A stretch of DNA of 64,000 nucleotides from Luteibacter rhizovicinus (lineage in GTDB: Bacteria; Pseudomonadota; Gammaproteobacteria; Xanthomonadales; Rhodanobacteraceae). The position numbers and the translations under genes were made by a program. Position 1 is the stretch's first letter. Each line of letters begins with the position of its first letter. Positions 8,529 through 16,239 of the stretch are shown in pieces. The notes beneath the pieces are model-generated. The model worked only from the letters and a program-made list of their open reading frames with translations, had not been told where the DNA came from and made no database searches. The stretch is taken from assembly GCF_004342265.1 (NCBI RefSeq), contig NZ_SMCS01000003.1, positions 62,001 through 126,000 of the forward strand. Direction: 5' to 3'.

Positions 8529-10817
8529 TCAGAAGTTATAGCGAACGCTGCCGTAGTAATTGCGCGGCATACCGTAGTAGGCGGTACGGATGTTACCGAC
8601 GCTGGAGAACTCCTGGCCATCGGTCTTATAGACCTTGTTGGTCGCGTTGCGCACACCGGCGCGAAGCTGCCAGTGGCCATCGCCGGAATCGAACACGCCG
8701 AACAGGCCAGCCAGCGTATAGGCTTTCTGACTGAGCGCGGTGTAGTTGTCGACGCTGAGCCAGGTTTCCGTGCGATAGGACGCATCGGCACCCACCGTCA
8801 ACGCGCCGCCGCCAACGGAGAAGGTCTGCGATACCGCGATGCGCGAAGTCCATTTCGGCGAGAACGGCACATGGTCGTGGAGGTGGGGGTTGTATTGCGG
8901 ATTGGCCGGATTCAGCCGCGCATCGTCGAACTTGTCGTACCTCGCGTCCAGATAACCGATCTGCGTACTCAACTTCGTCCCCGTGCCGAGCAGCGCGACG
9001 CCTTCGACTTCGAAGCCGTCCATCTTGAGCTTCGCCGCATTGATGACCGGGAACGCGAAGGTCGGCGTGAGCGAACCCGAATTCTGGATTTCCGACACAC
9101 GCGCCTGGAAATCCTTGTAGTCGCTATGGAACGCGGCGATGTTGGCTTGCAGGCGATTATCGGCCGAACGCAACTTCAGGCCAGCCTCATAAGTCCACAC
9201 GTATTCCGGATCGAACTCGGGATTCTTCGCTTCGTTCGCGGCATTCGCGCGACCGTTGAAGCCGCCCGACTTGAAGCCGCGACTGGCCGAAATGTATCCC
9301 ATCGCCTGCGGATTGAACTGTTTCTGCAAGCTGACCGTCGGCGTCCATGCGCTCCAGGTCTTACTCTTGGCCAGTGCGACCGTCTCGTCCAGCGCCATGA
9401 AGGGAACGCCCCAGAATGTGCTGGTCGTTCGGTCGTAGTCCTTGCTTTCGCGGCTGTAACGCAGGCCAGCGGCGAGCGTCCAGCTCGGGGTGAATTCCCA
9501 GTTCACGTGACCGAACGCGGCATAACTCTTCGTCGTCAGATCGTCGTCGATGCTACGCAGGAACGTGATCTTCCGGCCGGCCAGCGCGAACAGGTCGTCC
9601 GCGTATGCATACTGCGTCGACGGCACATTCTCGCGCAGGAAGTACGCGCCGAATACCGATTGCAGGTTGCTTCCGTTGTCGAACGCCAGCTGGAGTTCCT
9701 GACTGACCTGCTTCTGCCGGAAGCCAACGAACACGTCGCCCAGCTGGTACTTGGATGCATCGATGTCGATATACGAGTTGCTGTCGAGCTTGCGGATGGC
9801 GGTGATGCTTTTCAGGTTCCACTGGTCGGACAGACGCCAGCTCATGTTCAGCGCCGCGCCCTTGTGGGTCAGCTTCTGGCCCTTGTCCGGATCGAACGAA
9901 GTTTCCGTGTGGAAGTTGTACTTCTCGTCCAGATTCGGGCGCAGCAGCACGACCGGCCCACGCGCCAGATCGGTCTGGGTCAGCGGCGACACCGGCTGGC
10001 CCAGCGTCAGGGCCGTATCCATCTTCGTATAGTCGAGCGTCAGGACGCCGTCGAACGTTTCGGACGGGTGATAACGCAGCTTGCCGCGGATCGACTTCGT
10101 ATCGTCGTCGTTATAGCGATGGCCTTCGTTGTCCTTCACGTAACCGTCGTTACGCGTGATCGCGCCGGCCAGCGAGGCCGACCATGCGCCGTCCTTGCTC
10201 AATGGCGTCGAACCGTAGAAACGCCCCTCGCGACGACCATAGTTCCCGAAGGTCGCTTCGACCGAGCCTTCCGGCGTCGTTCCCGGATTCTTCGTAACGA
10301 CCTTCACCGCGCCACCGGTGGAGTTCTTGCCGTATAGCGTGCCCTGCGGACCGCGCAGCACTTCGATGCGATCGACATCGAACAGGCTGATCAGCGCACC
10401 CTGAATACGCGAATAGTAGACATCGTCGACATACATGCCGACGCCGGGGTCGAAGGTCTGCAGCGCGTCGGGCTGGCCGATGCCGCGAATGAAGATATTG
10501 ACCGACGAGGACGAACCGCGGCCCTGCACGATGTTCATATTGGGCACGGCACCCTGCAGACCATCGATGCTGGTGGCCTGCAGGTCTTTCATATCGTCTT
10601 CGCCGAACGCGCTGACGGCGACGGGCACTTTCTCCATCGACTCGTCGCGACGACGCGCGCTTACCGTCACTTCGGACAACTGCGTCGCGCTTTGCTGCTT
10701 CTTCTGCGCCTCGGTGGACGTGGCGGACGGAGCGGCGGCATCCTGCGCCGCGGCGGGCGGCGCGCAGACAAGTCCAAGCGCCAGGCCGATCGCGAACGTC
10801 AGCGGTGTGTGCTTCAT
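8529..10817 (-). CDS. TonB-dependent outer-membrane receptor
   Basis: A 762-aa outer-membrane active transporter. The ATG at 10815-10817 follows a strong GGGGGAACC ribosome site and opens a Sec signal peptide (MKHTPLTFAIGLALGLVCAP, cleavage after AAA). A TonB-box-like segment (LSEVTVSARRRDES) precedes the plug domain (VPVAVSAFGEDDMKDLQ; IEVLRGPQGTLYGKNSTGG). The rest is the 22-strand barrel, ending in Phe (VRYNF) as is usual for barrel proteins. It heads an operon with the PHB depolymerase and hybrid kinase, so the cargo is plausibly hydroxybutyrate oligomers; that substrate is inferred from context only. Confidence 0.92.
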   Translation of the reverse strand: MKHTPLTFAIGLALGLVCAPPAAAQDAAAPSATSTEAQKKQQSATQLSEVTVSARRRDESMEKVPVAVSAFGEDDMKDLQATSIDGLQGAVPNMNIVQGRGSSSSVNIFIRGIGQPDALQTFDPGVGMYVDDVYYSRIQGALISLFDVDRIEVLRGPQGTLYGKNSTGGAVKVVTKNPGTTPEGSVEATFGNYGRREGRFYGSTPLSKDGAWSASLAGAITRNDGYVKDNEGHRYNDDDTKSIRGKLRYHPSETFDGVLTLDYTKMDTALTLGQPVSPLTQTDLARGPVVLLRPNLDEKYNFHTETSFDPDKGQKLTHKGAALNMSWRLSDQWNLKSITAIRKLDSNSYIDIDASKYQLGDVFVGFRQKQVSQELQLAFDNGSNLQSVFGAYFLRENVPSTQYAYADDLFALAGRKITFLRSIDDDLTTKSYAAFGHVNWEFTPSWTLAAGLRYSRESKDYDRTTSTFWGVPFMALDETVALAKSKTWSAWTPTVSLQKQFNPQAMGYISASRGFKSGGFNGRANAANEAKNPEFDPEYVWTYEAGLKLRSADNRLQANIAAFHSDYKDFQARVSEIQNSGSLTPTFAFPVINAAKLKMDGFEVEGVALLGTGTKLSTQIGYLDARYDKFDDARLNPANPQYNPHLHDHVPFSPKWTSRIAVSQTFSVGGGALTVGADASYRTETWLSVDNYTALSQKAYTLAGLFGVFDSGDGHWQLRAGVRNATNKVYKTDGQEFSSVGNIRTAYYGMPRNYYGSVRYNF

Positions 10818-10870
10818 GGTTCCCCCGGGTACATCGAAAGTCGACGCCCCCTTGGCGCCGTATGACACGA

Positions 10871-10915
10871 AGCATAGGTAGAGGGCGTACGCGTTCACAC
10901 TTGTACCTTGGTACA
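10871..10915. promoter_or_regulatory. Candidate operator and promoter between receptor operon and permease operon
   Basis: The divergent intergenic region carries a 14-bp perfect dyad TGTACC-TT-GGTACA at 10902-10915. On the minus strand a TATGCT -10-like hexamer lies at 10871-10876, which would place the dyad centre about 43 bp upstream of a start site for the receptor operon, the usual position for an activator. The dyad is seen; the promoter assignment and regulator (possibly the CrbR-like protein) are inferred. Confidence 0.4.
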
Positions 10916-10993
10916 GTGCCACGCCGCTCGCCCCCTGCGGATACTCGCCGCCGAAGTCGCGCTTCGTACGCGACGCTTAAGGACGAGAGTTTC

Positions 10994-12391
10994 GTGGCAT
11001 TGCTGATCGTGCTGGCCGCCCTGGCCTTCCTCATGCTGGTCGCTTATCGCGGCTATAGCGTGATCCTGTTCGCGCCCGTGGCGGCGCTGGGTGCCGTGCT
11101 GCTGACCGATCCGTCCCTGGTCGCGCCGATGTTCACCGGCCTGTTCATGGACAAAATGGTCGGTTTCCTCAAGCTGTATTTTCCCGTCTTCATGCTCGGC
11201 GCCGTCTTCGGCAAGCTGATCGAACTGTCGGGATTCTCGCGTGCCATCGTGGCAGCGACCATCGGTTTGCTCGGCGAGCGCAGGGCCATCCTTTCCATCG
11301 TGCTCGTATGTGCGCTGCTGACCTATGGCGGCGTCTCGCTCTTCGTCGTGGTCTTCGCGGTGTATCCGTTCGCGGCGGAGCTGTTCCGGCAGGCAGGCAT
11401 CCCGAAGCGGCTCATTCCCGGCACGATCGCACTCGGCGCGTTTACATTCACGATGGACTCGCTGCCCGGCACGCCGCAAATCCAGAACATCATCCCCACC
11501 GGCTTCTTCGGCACGAATACCTGGGCCGCGCCGTGGCTCGGGCTGCTTGGGTCGGTTTTCATTCTCGTCGTCGGCTTGCTTTATCTGGAGCACCGCCGTC
11601 GTGCCGCTGCCGCCGCTGGCGAAGGCTATGGCGAATCGCTGGTCAACGAACCCGTCGCCTTTACCGGCGAGAAACTCGCCCATCCGCTGCTCGCCCTGCT
11701 GCCACTGGCTCTTGTGGGCGTGGCGAACAAACTGCTTACCCTCGCTATCCCCAGACTCTACGGCACAACGCAGTCGTTCGTGCCGACCGTCGTCGGTACA
11801 TCGGCGCCGGTCGTGCAGGAGGTGTCGAAGGTCTCCGCGATCTGGGCGGTCGAGGGTGCGTTGCTTATCGGCATCGCGGCCGTGCTCGCCTTCGCATGGA
11901 AACCGGTCGTGTCCCGTTTCGCCGAAGGCAGCAAGGCAGCCGTCGGCGGTGCGTTACTTGCGTCGATGAACACAGCGTCCGAATACGGTTTCGGTGCGGT
12001 CATCGCCGCGCTGCCCGGCTTCCGGATCGTGGCCGACGCACTGCACGCCATTCCCAATCCTCTGGTCAACGAAGCGATATCGGTGACGGCGCTGGCCGGC
12101 ATCACCGGGTCGGCATCGGGCGGCATGAGCATCGCACTCGGCGCCATGGCCGATACCTTCATACGTAACGCCGAAGCAGCTGGCATTCCGATGGAAGTGC
12201 TCCACCGCATCGCGGCCATGGCATCGGGCGGCATGGACACCCTGCCCCACAACGGCGCGGTCATCACGCTGCTGGCGGTCACCGGCCTGACCCATCGCCA
12301 GTCTTACCGCGACATCTTCGCGATCACCGTGATCAAGACGCTCGCCGTCTTCGTCGCGATCGTCGCCTACTACGCGCTTGGAGTCGTCTGA
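10994..12391 (+). CDS. GntP-family permease, candidate 3-hydroxybutyrate importer
   Basis: A 465-aa inner-membrane transporter of the gluconate:H+ symporter (GntP) family with 11-13 hydrophobic helices. The start is a GTG at 10994 preceded by AAGGACGAGAG; longer upstream readings lack membrane character. Conserved family stretches include FAPVAALGAVLLTDPSL, FPVFMLGAVFGKLIE, LTYGGVSLFVVVFAVYPFA and the TASEYGFG and SASGGMSIAL segments. GntP homologues next to 3-hydroxybutyrate dehydrogenase genes act on D-3-hydroxybutyrate in pseudomonads. The genes around this one are PHB hydrolases, so hydroxybutyrate is a better guess than gluconate. It is likely co-transcribed with the hydrolase 29 bp downstream. 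Confidence 0.85.
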   Translation: MALLIVLAALAFLMLVAYRGYSVILFAPVAALGAVLLTDPSLVAPMFTGLFMDKMVGFLKLYFPVFMLGAVFGKLIELSGFSRAIVAATIGLLGERRAILSIVLVCALLTYGGVSLFVVVFAVYPFAAELFRQAGIPKRLIPGTIALGAFTFTMDSLPGTPQIQNIIPTGFFGTNTWAAPWLGLLGSVFILVVGLLYLEHRRRAAAAAGEGYGESLVNEPVAFTGEKLAHPLLALLPLALVGVANKLLTLAIPRLYGTTQSFVPTVVGTSAPVVQEVSKVSAIWAVEGALLIGIAAVLAFAWKPVVSRFAEGSKAAVGGALLASMNTASEYGFGAVIAALPGFRIVADALHAIPNPLVNEAISVTALAGITGSASGGMSIALGAMADTFIRNAEAAGIPMEVLHRIAAMASGGMDTLPHNGAVITLLAVTGLTHRQSYRDIFAITVIKTLAVFVAIVAYYALGVV

Positions 12392-12420
12392 ACGAGCGCA
12401 TCAACCGGAGGTACGTCAGC

Positions 12421-13119
12421 ATGCGTTCCCTACGTCGTCTGTTTTCCGCGCTTCTCGTTCTTTCGCTCATCGGCACAGGCAGTGCCTATGCCGCCTGCGT
12501 CGACAATGTCGTACTGGTCCATGGCAATACCGGCAAGCCGACCGATTTCCAGGCCACGCACGATCTGCTCGTGCAACGCGGCTATACCGAATCGCAGATA
12601 TTCGCCCCGGCATGGGGCAACGCGTTCTGCGCCGCATGCAACGATCACAAAGGCACCGAGGAAACGCCGGTCGAGAATGCCATCGTCGACGCGCTGGCGT
12701 CCTCGTGCACGGGCAAGATCGACGTCATCGGCCACTCCATGGGCGCGACGCTCGCCGCACGCGTCATCGATCGTATCGGCGCATCCACGTCGGTAGACGC
12801 GTTCATCGGTATCGCAGGCGCATTCCGCGGTCTGTGGAGCTGCGGCACCTATCCGTTCAACGTAGCAACCACAACCTGCGGCAGCTGGGGCCTTTCGGTC
12901 AACAATCCCTTCCTCAACGGTATTTCGGGCCACAAGTTCGGCGCGCGCATGTACTCGTTCAAGTCGTATGCCGACGAGATCAACTGTTACGGCGGCGTAT
13001 GCCTGGTCTACGGGGTGCACACCTCGCAGATTGCCGGAGAGACCGCGAGCTACACCTTCCCGTACGGCCATTACGGGCTGCTCTGGTATACGGCGACGCA
13101 GCAGGTGAATTTGCTTTAG
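12421..13119 (+). CDS. Secreted class 2 lipase-like hydrolase, possibly PhaZ7-type PHB depolymerase
   Basis: A 232-aa alpha/beta hydrolase with a Sec signal peptide (residues 1-25, ending GSAYA). A strong GGAGG site at about 12408 precedes the ATG. The oxyanion segment VVLVHGNTGKPTDFQ is followed by the nucleophile elbow GHSMG (Ser106) and a likely catalytic His in YGHYG near the C-terminus. Eight or so cysteines suggest disulfides, as expected outside the cytoplasm. The stretch IAGAFRGLWSCGTYPF followed by CGSW resembles, from memory, the equivalent region of the Paucimonas PHB depolymerase PhaZ7. The permease gene 29 bp upstream supports an operon. Class 2 lipase membership is firm; polyester specificity is inferred. 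Confidence 0.78.
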   Translation: MRSLRRLFSALLVLSLIGTGSAYAACVDNVVLVHGNTGKPTDFQATHDLLVQRGYTESQIFAPAWGNAFCAACNDHKGTEETPVENAIVDALASSCTGKIDVIGHSMGATLAARVIDRIGASTSVDAFIGIAGAFRGLWSCGTYPFNVATTTCGSWGLSVNNPFLNGISGHKFGARMYSFKSYADEINCYGGVCLVYGVHTSQIAGETASYTFPYGHYGLLWYTATQQVNLL

Positions 13120-13324
13120 CAGAAAAACCGAGTCGCATTGAAACTGCTTGAGGACGCGGCCATAACCTACGCAAGCGGGTGACGGAAAGGGCGGCACTCT
13201 CGGACCGTGCCGACGGACGTGTGGAGAGGAGGCATTTAGCTTCGAGGGGCCGCAATGGCTGGCGGCGCGCCGAAAGGAACGAACGTTCCACGCTGCGTCG
13301 CCAAACCTCTAGGGAAGGTGTCCC

Positions 13325-14713
13325 ATGACACGTAGGCAGTTAAACAAGCTTCTGGGCTCCGCGCTTTGCATGACCGCTATGATTTTCGCGCAAGCGCACG
13401 CGAAAAACCACAATTCGGCCCGGAACGAATCGCTCAACCTCACTGATCGATTCGTGATGACGGGGGCCCCGGTACGCGCTTTCACGCTACCCATGAAGCA
13501 GCATACGCAGGCATCGCTGCGTCATAGCAGTCACGCTGCTTCGCGAAAGACGGTTGCCGGACCGCCCACTTCAACCGATGATGTCCCGGCACCCCTCGAC
13601 GGATGTCAGGAAATCGATGTTGGGAACACCTACGGTGCCCCAACAGCACCCACCGGCACTCTTCGTTGCTTTCAGTTCATCACGGAGCCGTCAAACAAAA
13701 TTACCGTCTATGTCGCTGACCTTCCCGCGGGCGAACAGCACGATGTTCATCTGTTTGAAGTGGCTAACGACGGGACATGGAATCCACTCGATAGCGTACT
13801 CGGCATCGATTCATTCAAAGTCACCCAGGCCATTCGTGCCAAACCCACCGGGATACTTCTGTTGATCGACGCACAGCAGGCCGTTGGCGGCGCAACATTT
13901 CAATTTCAGGCGACGACGACGAGTAAATTCGATGGTTGGGAGGCTAACGACTCACTGACGCGCGCGACACACTTGACTGGCAATATCTACCTGCGCGCAT
14001 ATCTGGACAACGCCAATGACTTTGACTATTACTCGATAGCACCTCCGGCGACTCAATCGTCTACGTCTCTCACCTTTACCGGATCATCCCGGCAGGTGAT
14101 CGAACGACAAGGAGAAGACGGCACATGGATATCACTTGCTAACAATAGAAAATATCAAATTCGTGTACCCGCGGGCGACACCATTCACATTCGTGTCTAT
14201 AGCCCTTTGGGCGACGCCTTACCTGAAGATCAGTACTGGATAAAAACGTCCGACCCACTTAATCGCGCAGGAATCGATCAGTACTCCAGTAATGAAAATC
14301 TCAGCGGACTGGCCCCCGGCTTACCCCGGGTCGCTCGGGAAATCGATGTTGGCGTAACCGTGTGGGATGAAGCTGGCAACGTACCCCAAGGGGCCGGTGA
14401 GCATGTAACCATTGAAGTCTACGATTCCGACGGAAGGAAGGGAACGCCCACCCTTCTTGCTCAAACCGATGGCTTAACCAACGCGCAAGGATCATTCGCA
14501 GCGAAACTGGATATCGGCCCGTGCAGAGGCCCGGGCATTGAAGGGCCTCATCGCTTCAATACGTATTCGGTGCCGGCGGAATATTGGGACATTACTTATG
14601 TGCCAAAAGCATTTGTCGTCGCATATACCGACAATAACCGCCGCATTGAGTGGCCCGGCATCGTATTTTTTACGCATGTGTGCGATGAACGGTACCGGGG
14701 GTATCGGCCATGA
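13325..14713 (+). CDS. Secreted protein of unknown function with a PPC-like domain
   Basis: A 462-aa product with a good GGGAAGG ribosome site and an N-terminal signal peptide (residues 1-26, ending FAQAHA). I do not recognise a named family. The segment around residues 200-235 (WEANDSLTRATHLTG, then DNANDFDYYSI) reads like a bacterial pre-peptidase C-terminal beta-sandwich domain. Around residues 345-385 a second beta-rich unit (REIDVGVTVWDEAGN, VTIEVYDSDGRKG) resembles immunoglobulin-like folds. Codon use and base composition are AT-richer than in the neighbours. It overlaps the next gene by 4 bp (ATGA), so the two are translationally coupled. Likely exported; role unknown. Confidence 0.7.
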   Translation: MTRRQLNKLLGSALCMTAMIFAQAHAKNHNSARNESLNLTDRFVMTGAPVRAFTLPMKQHTQASLRHSSHAASRKTVAGPPTSTDDVPAPLDGCQEIDVGNTYGAPTAPTGTLRCFQFITEPSNKITVYVADLPAGEQHDVHLFEVANDGTWNPLDSVLGIDSFKVTQAIRAKPTGILLLIDAQQAVGGATFQFQATTTSKFDGWEANDSLTRATHLTGNIYLRAYLDNANDFDYYSIAPPATQSSTSLTFTGSSRQVIERQGEDGTWISLANNRKYQIRVPAGDTIHIRVYSPLGDALPEDQYWIKTSDPLNRAGIDQYSSNENLSGLAPGLPRVAREIDVGVTVWDEAGNVPQGAGEHVTIEVYDSDGRKGTPTLLAQTDGLTNAQGSFAAKLDIGPCRGPGIEGPHRFNTYSVPAEYWDITYVPKAFVVAYTDNNRRIEWPGIVFFTHVCDERYRGYRP

Positions 14714-15459
14714 TCCATGACCTGGCGACCGTCAGCTCTCTCCTGCCGCTAAAGATTCCAAACCCGACAAAAACGGAACCCGCGAACAAAGAGACATCGG
14801 TTATCGATACGGGCTATGTAAGAGAAGTTCGTTCCGACGCAGGTGCCTCGGTCCACGCGTATCTTAATGATATGACCCATACATCGAGTGTTTTCGCGGA
14901 TTTCGCCGAAAGGTTTACCAAACACCTCGAACACATCGATTCCCTGCGGCAAGGAGTGATCGACAAGACATTTGATGTCGTCGTCGAGAACGGCAGCCTG
15001 CGGGTAGTCGACAGTAGACTCGATAGCGAATCGACCGCATGGTTAGAGCGAGAGTTGAATACCGACCCGGAACTGGCCTCTCTCGCCAAAGCCTTCAACG
15101 CGCAGGTCGTGAAAGTCTATGACACCGGAAGTGGCTCGCGGGACGCGGAGGGTAAGCAGCTGGAACACGGTACATTTCCCATGGAGGGAGGTGGAGAAAT
15201 CGATTACGCGGGACTTGCGTCGACAATCGATGCATCCGTCAAGTTCGTTTCACTATTAAGGGATGTCAGTTCAGCCAACCGCGCGGCCGATAGCATGAGG
15301 GGAATCGATCCGGACAGTCACGAACCAGAATATTTCGATGCCGGCCTCATAGTGCAGCGTTATCTCCAGGGCACAATCACCAGCTACGAGAAGCGAGCCG
15401 ATGGATCGCTCGTAACCCGCACCGGGGTATCCCATTCAAGGATGCGCATGTTCACCTGA
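14710..15459 (+). CDS. Hypothetical protein coupled to upstream secreted protein
   Basis: A 249-aa soluble product whose ATG overlaps the previous stop. No signal peptide, membrane segment or recognised motif is visible; it is rich in acidic and polar residues and predicted mostly helical. Moderate GC and the overlap suggest a two-gene module acquired together. In the +1 frame the reading continues past the stop to a TGA at 15626-15628 with natural-looking composition (THRDVTYTMTLQNGDLALS near its end). The annotated C-terminus could therefore reflect a late frameshift. Function unknown. Confidence 0.6.
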   Translation: MIHDLATVSSLLPLKIPNPTKTEPANKETSVIDTGYVREVRSDAGASVHAYLNDMTHTSSVFADFAERFTKHLEHIDSLRQGVIDKTFDVVVENGSLRVVDSRLDSESTAWLERELNTDPELASLAKAFNAQVVKVYDTGSGSRDAEGKQLEHGTFPMEGGGEIDYAGLASTIDASVKFVSLLRDVSSANRAADSMRGIDPDSHEPEYFDAGLIVQRYLQGTITSYEKRADGSLVTRTGVSHSRMRMFT

Positions 15460-15733
15460 TAGTGCATGTCACGGGTCAAGCCGGCCCACTATTCCACAGG
15501 GACCAGCTCGACCCGTCCATGTCCAAGACATAAGTACTGACCGTCCTGATGTCGTCGACGACATCGGGACCCATCGCGATGTTACCTATACGATGACTTT
15601 GCAGAATGGTGACCTGGCCTTGTCTTGATTGCCGATAAGTGGGGTGTTTGAGGCCATCTGGTTTCGGGCGCAGGCGCGCTTCCCCAGAGAGCGCCTGCGG
15701 AGCTCGCCGCCCTTGCCCGATCGTTCAAATCGT
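15460..15733. other. Gene-poor spacer with 18-bp palindrome
   Basis: Between the unknown gene pair and the ArsR gene. It holds an open +1-frame continuation ending at 15628, and a perfect 18-bp palindrome GATGTCGTCGACGACATC at 15548-15565 that lies inside that frame. Near 15668-15700 there is a degenerate REP-like stretch. No further gene is supported. Confidence 0.5.
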
Positions 15734-16039
15734 TTAAGCGGTGTCGAGCCTATCGCCCCAGAAACGTTCGTAATGACGCAGCCATTCCATGCCCGCGTGC
15801 ATGGGCGCGGCGTCCAGTGCGCACAGATGGGTGCGTCCCCGCACGCTGCGCACAAGGAGTCCGGCGCGTTCGAGTACTTTGACGTGCTTGGACGCCGCAG
15901 CGAGCGACATCTCGAAGGGGGCGGCCAGTTCGCCAATGCTGATGGGGCCGAGCGCCAGTCGCGACAACATCGCGCGGCGGGTGGGATCGGACATCGCCGC
16001 GAAGACGCTGTCGAGTTGCTGTCCGGGATTATCAACCAT
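15734..16039 (-). CDS. ArsR/SdpR-family winged-helix transcriptional repressor
   Basis: A 101-aa regulator. The ATG at 16037-16039 (MVDNPGQQLDSVFAAMSDPT) is preferred to a start 36 bp upstream. The winged-helix region DPTRRAMLSRLALGPISIGE and the recognition helix AAASKHVKVLERAGL are typical of the SdpR-like branch of ArsR proteins, which often control a neighbouring START/AHSA1 gene. None is present here. There are no metal-binding cysteine motifs of the ArsR/SmtB type. Two identical half-site palindromes overlap its start region, so autorepression is likely. Confidence 0.85.
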   Translation of the reverse strand: MVDNPGQQLDSVFAAMSDPTRRAMLSRLALGPISIGELAAPFEMSLAAASKHVKVLERAGLLVRSVRGRTHLCALDAAPMHAGMEWLRHYERFWGDRLDTA

Positions 16040-16087
16040 AAGGTTGAATATCTGCCGCCAACCCTCTTTTGTCAACCATCTGGTTGA
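16032..16087. promoter_or_regulatory. Twin operator for the ArsR-family repressor
   Basis: Two dyads of form TCAACC-N4-GGTTGA at 16032-16047 and 16072-16087, centres exactly 40 bp apart. The first covers the ATG of the repressor gene. The second is about 40 bp upstream, where the promoter should be. Likely autoregulatory sites. Confidence 0.65.
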
Positions 16088-16180
16088 ATGTTTGGATGCG
16101 CCCGCAGCGCCCGTCCCACCTGCCTAAACCCCATGAAAACCGCGTTCTCAAGGCGTCATGCGAAAGTTAGGGAAACCCTT

Positions 16181-16186
16181 TATAAT
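16181..16186 (+). promoter_or_regulatory. -10 hexamer of typA promoter
   Basis: A perfect TATAAT lies 54 bp upstream of the typA start. No good -35 match is seen at 17 bp, so only the -10 element is called. Confidence 0.5.
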
Positions 16187-16239
16187 CGGCGGCTTCCCAA
16201 TCCAAAGAGGTGCACCGGCTCAAGGCTGGGGCATACCCG

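Noticed and set aside
10994-12391. Gluconate permease as the firm function
   Set aside because: Family membership is clear, but no gluconate kinase or dehydratase is nearby and the context is PHB hydrolysis.
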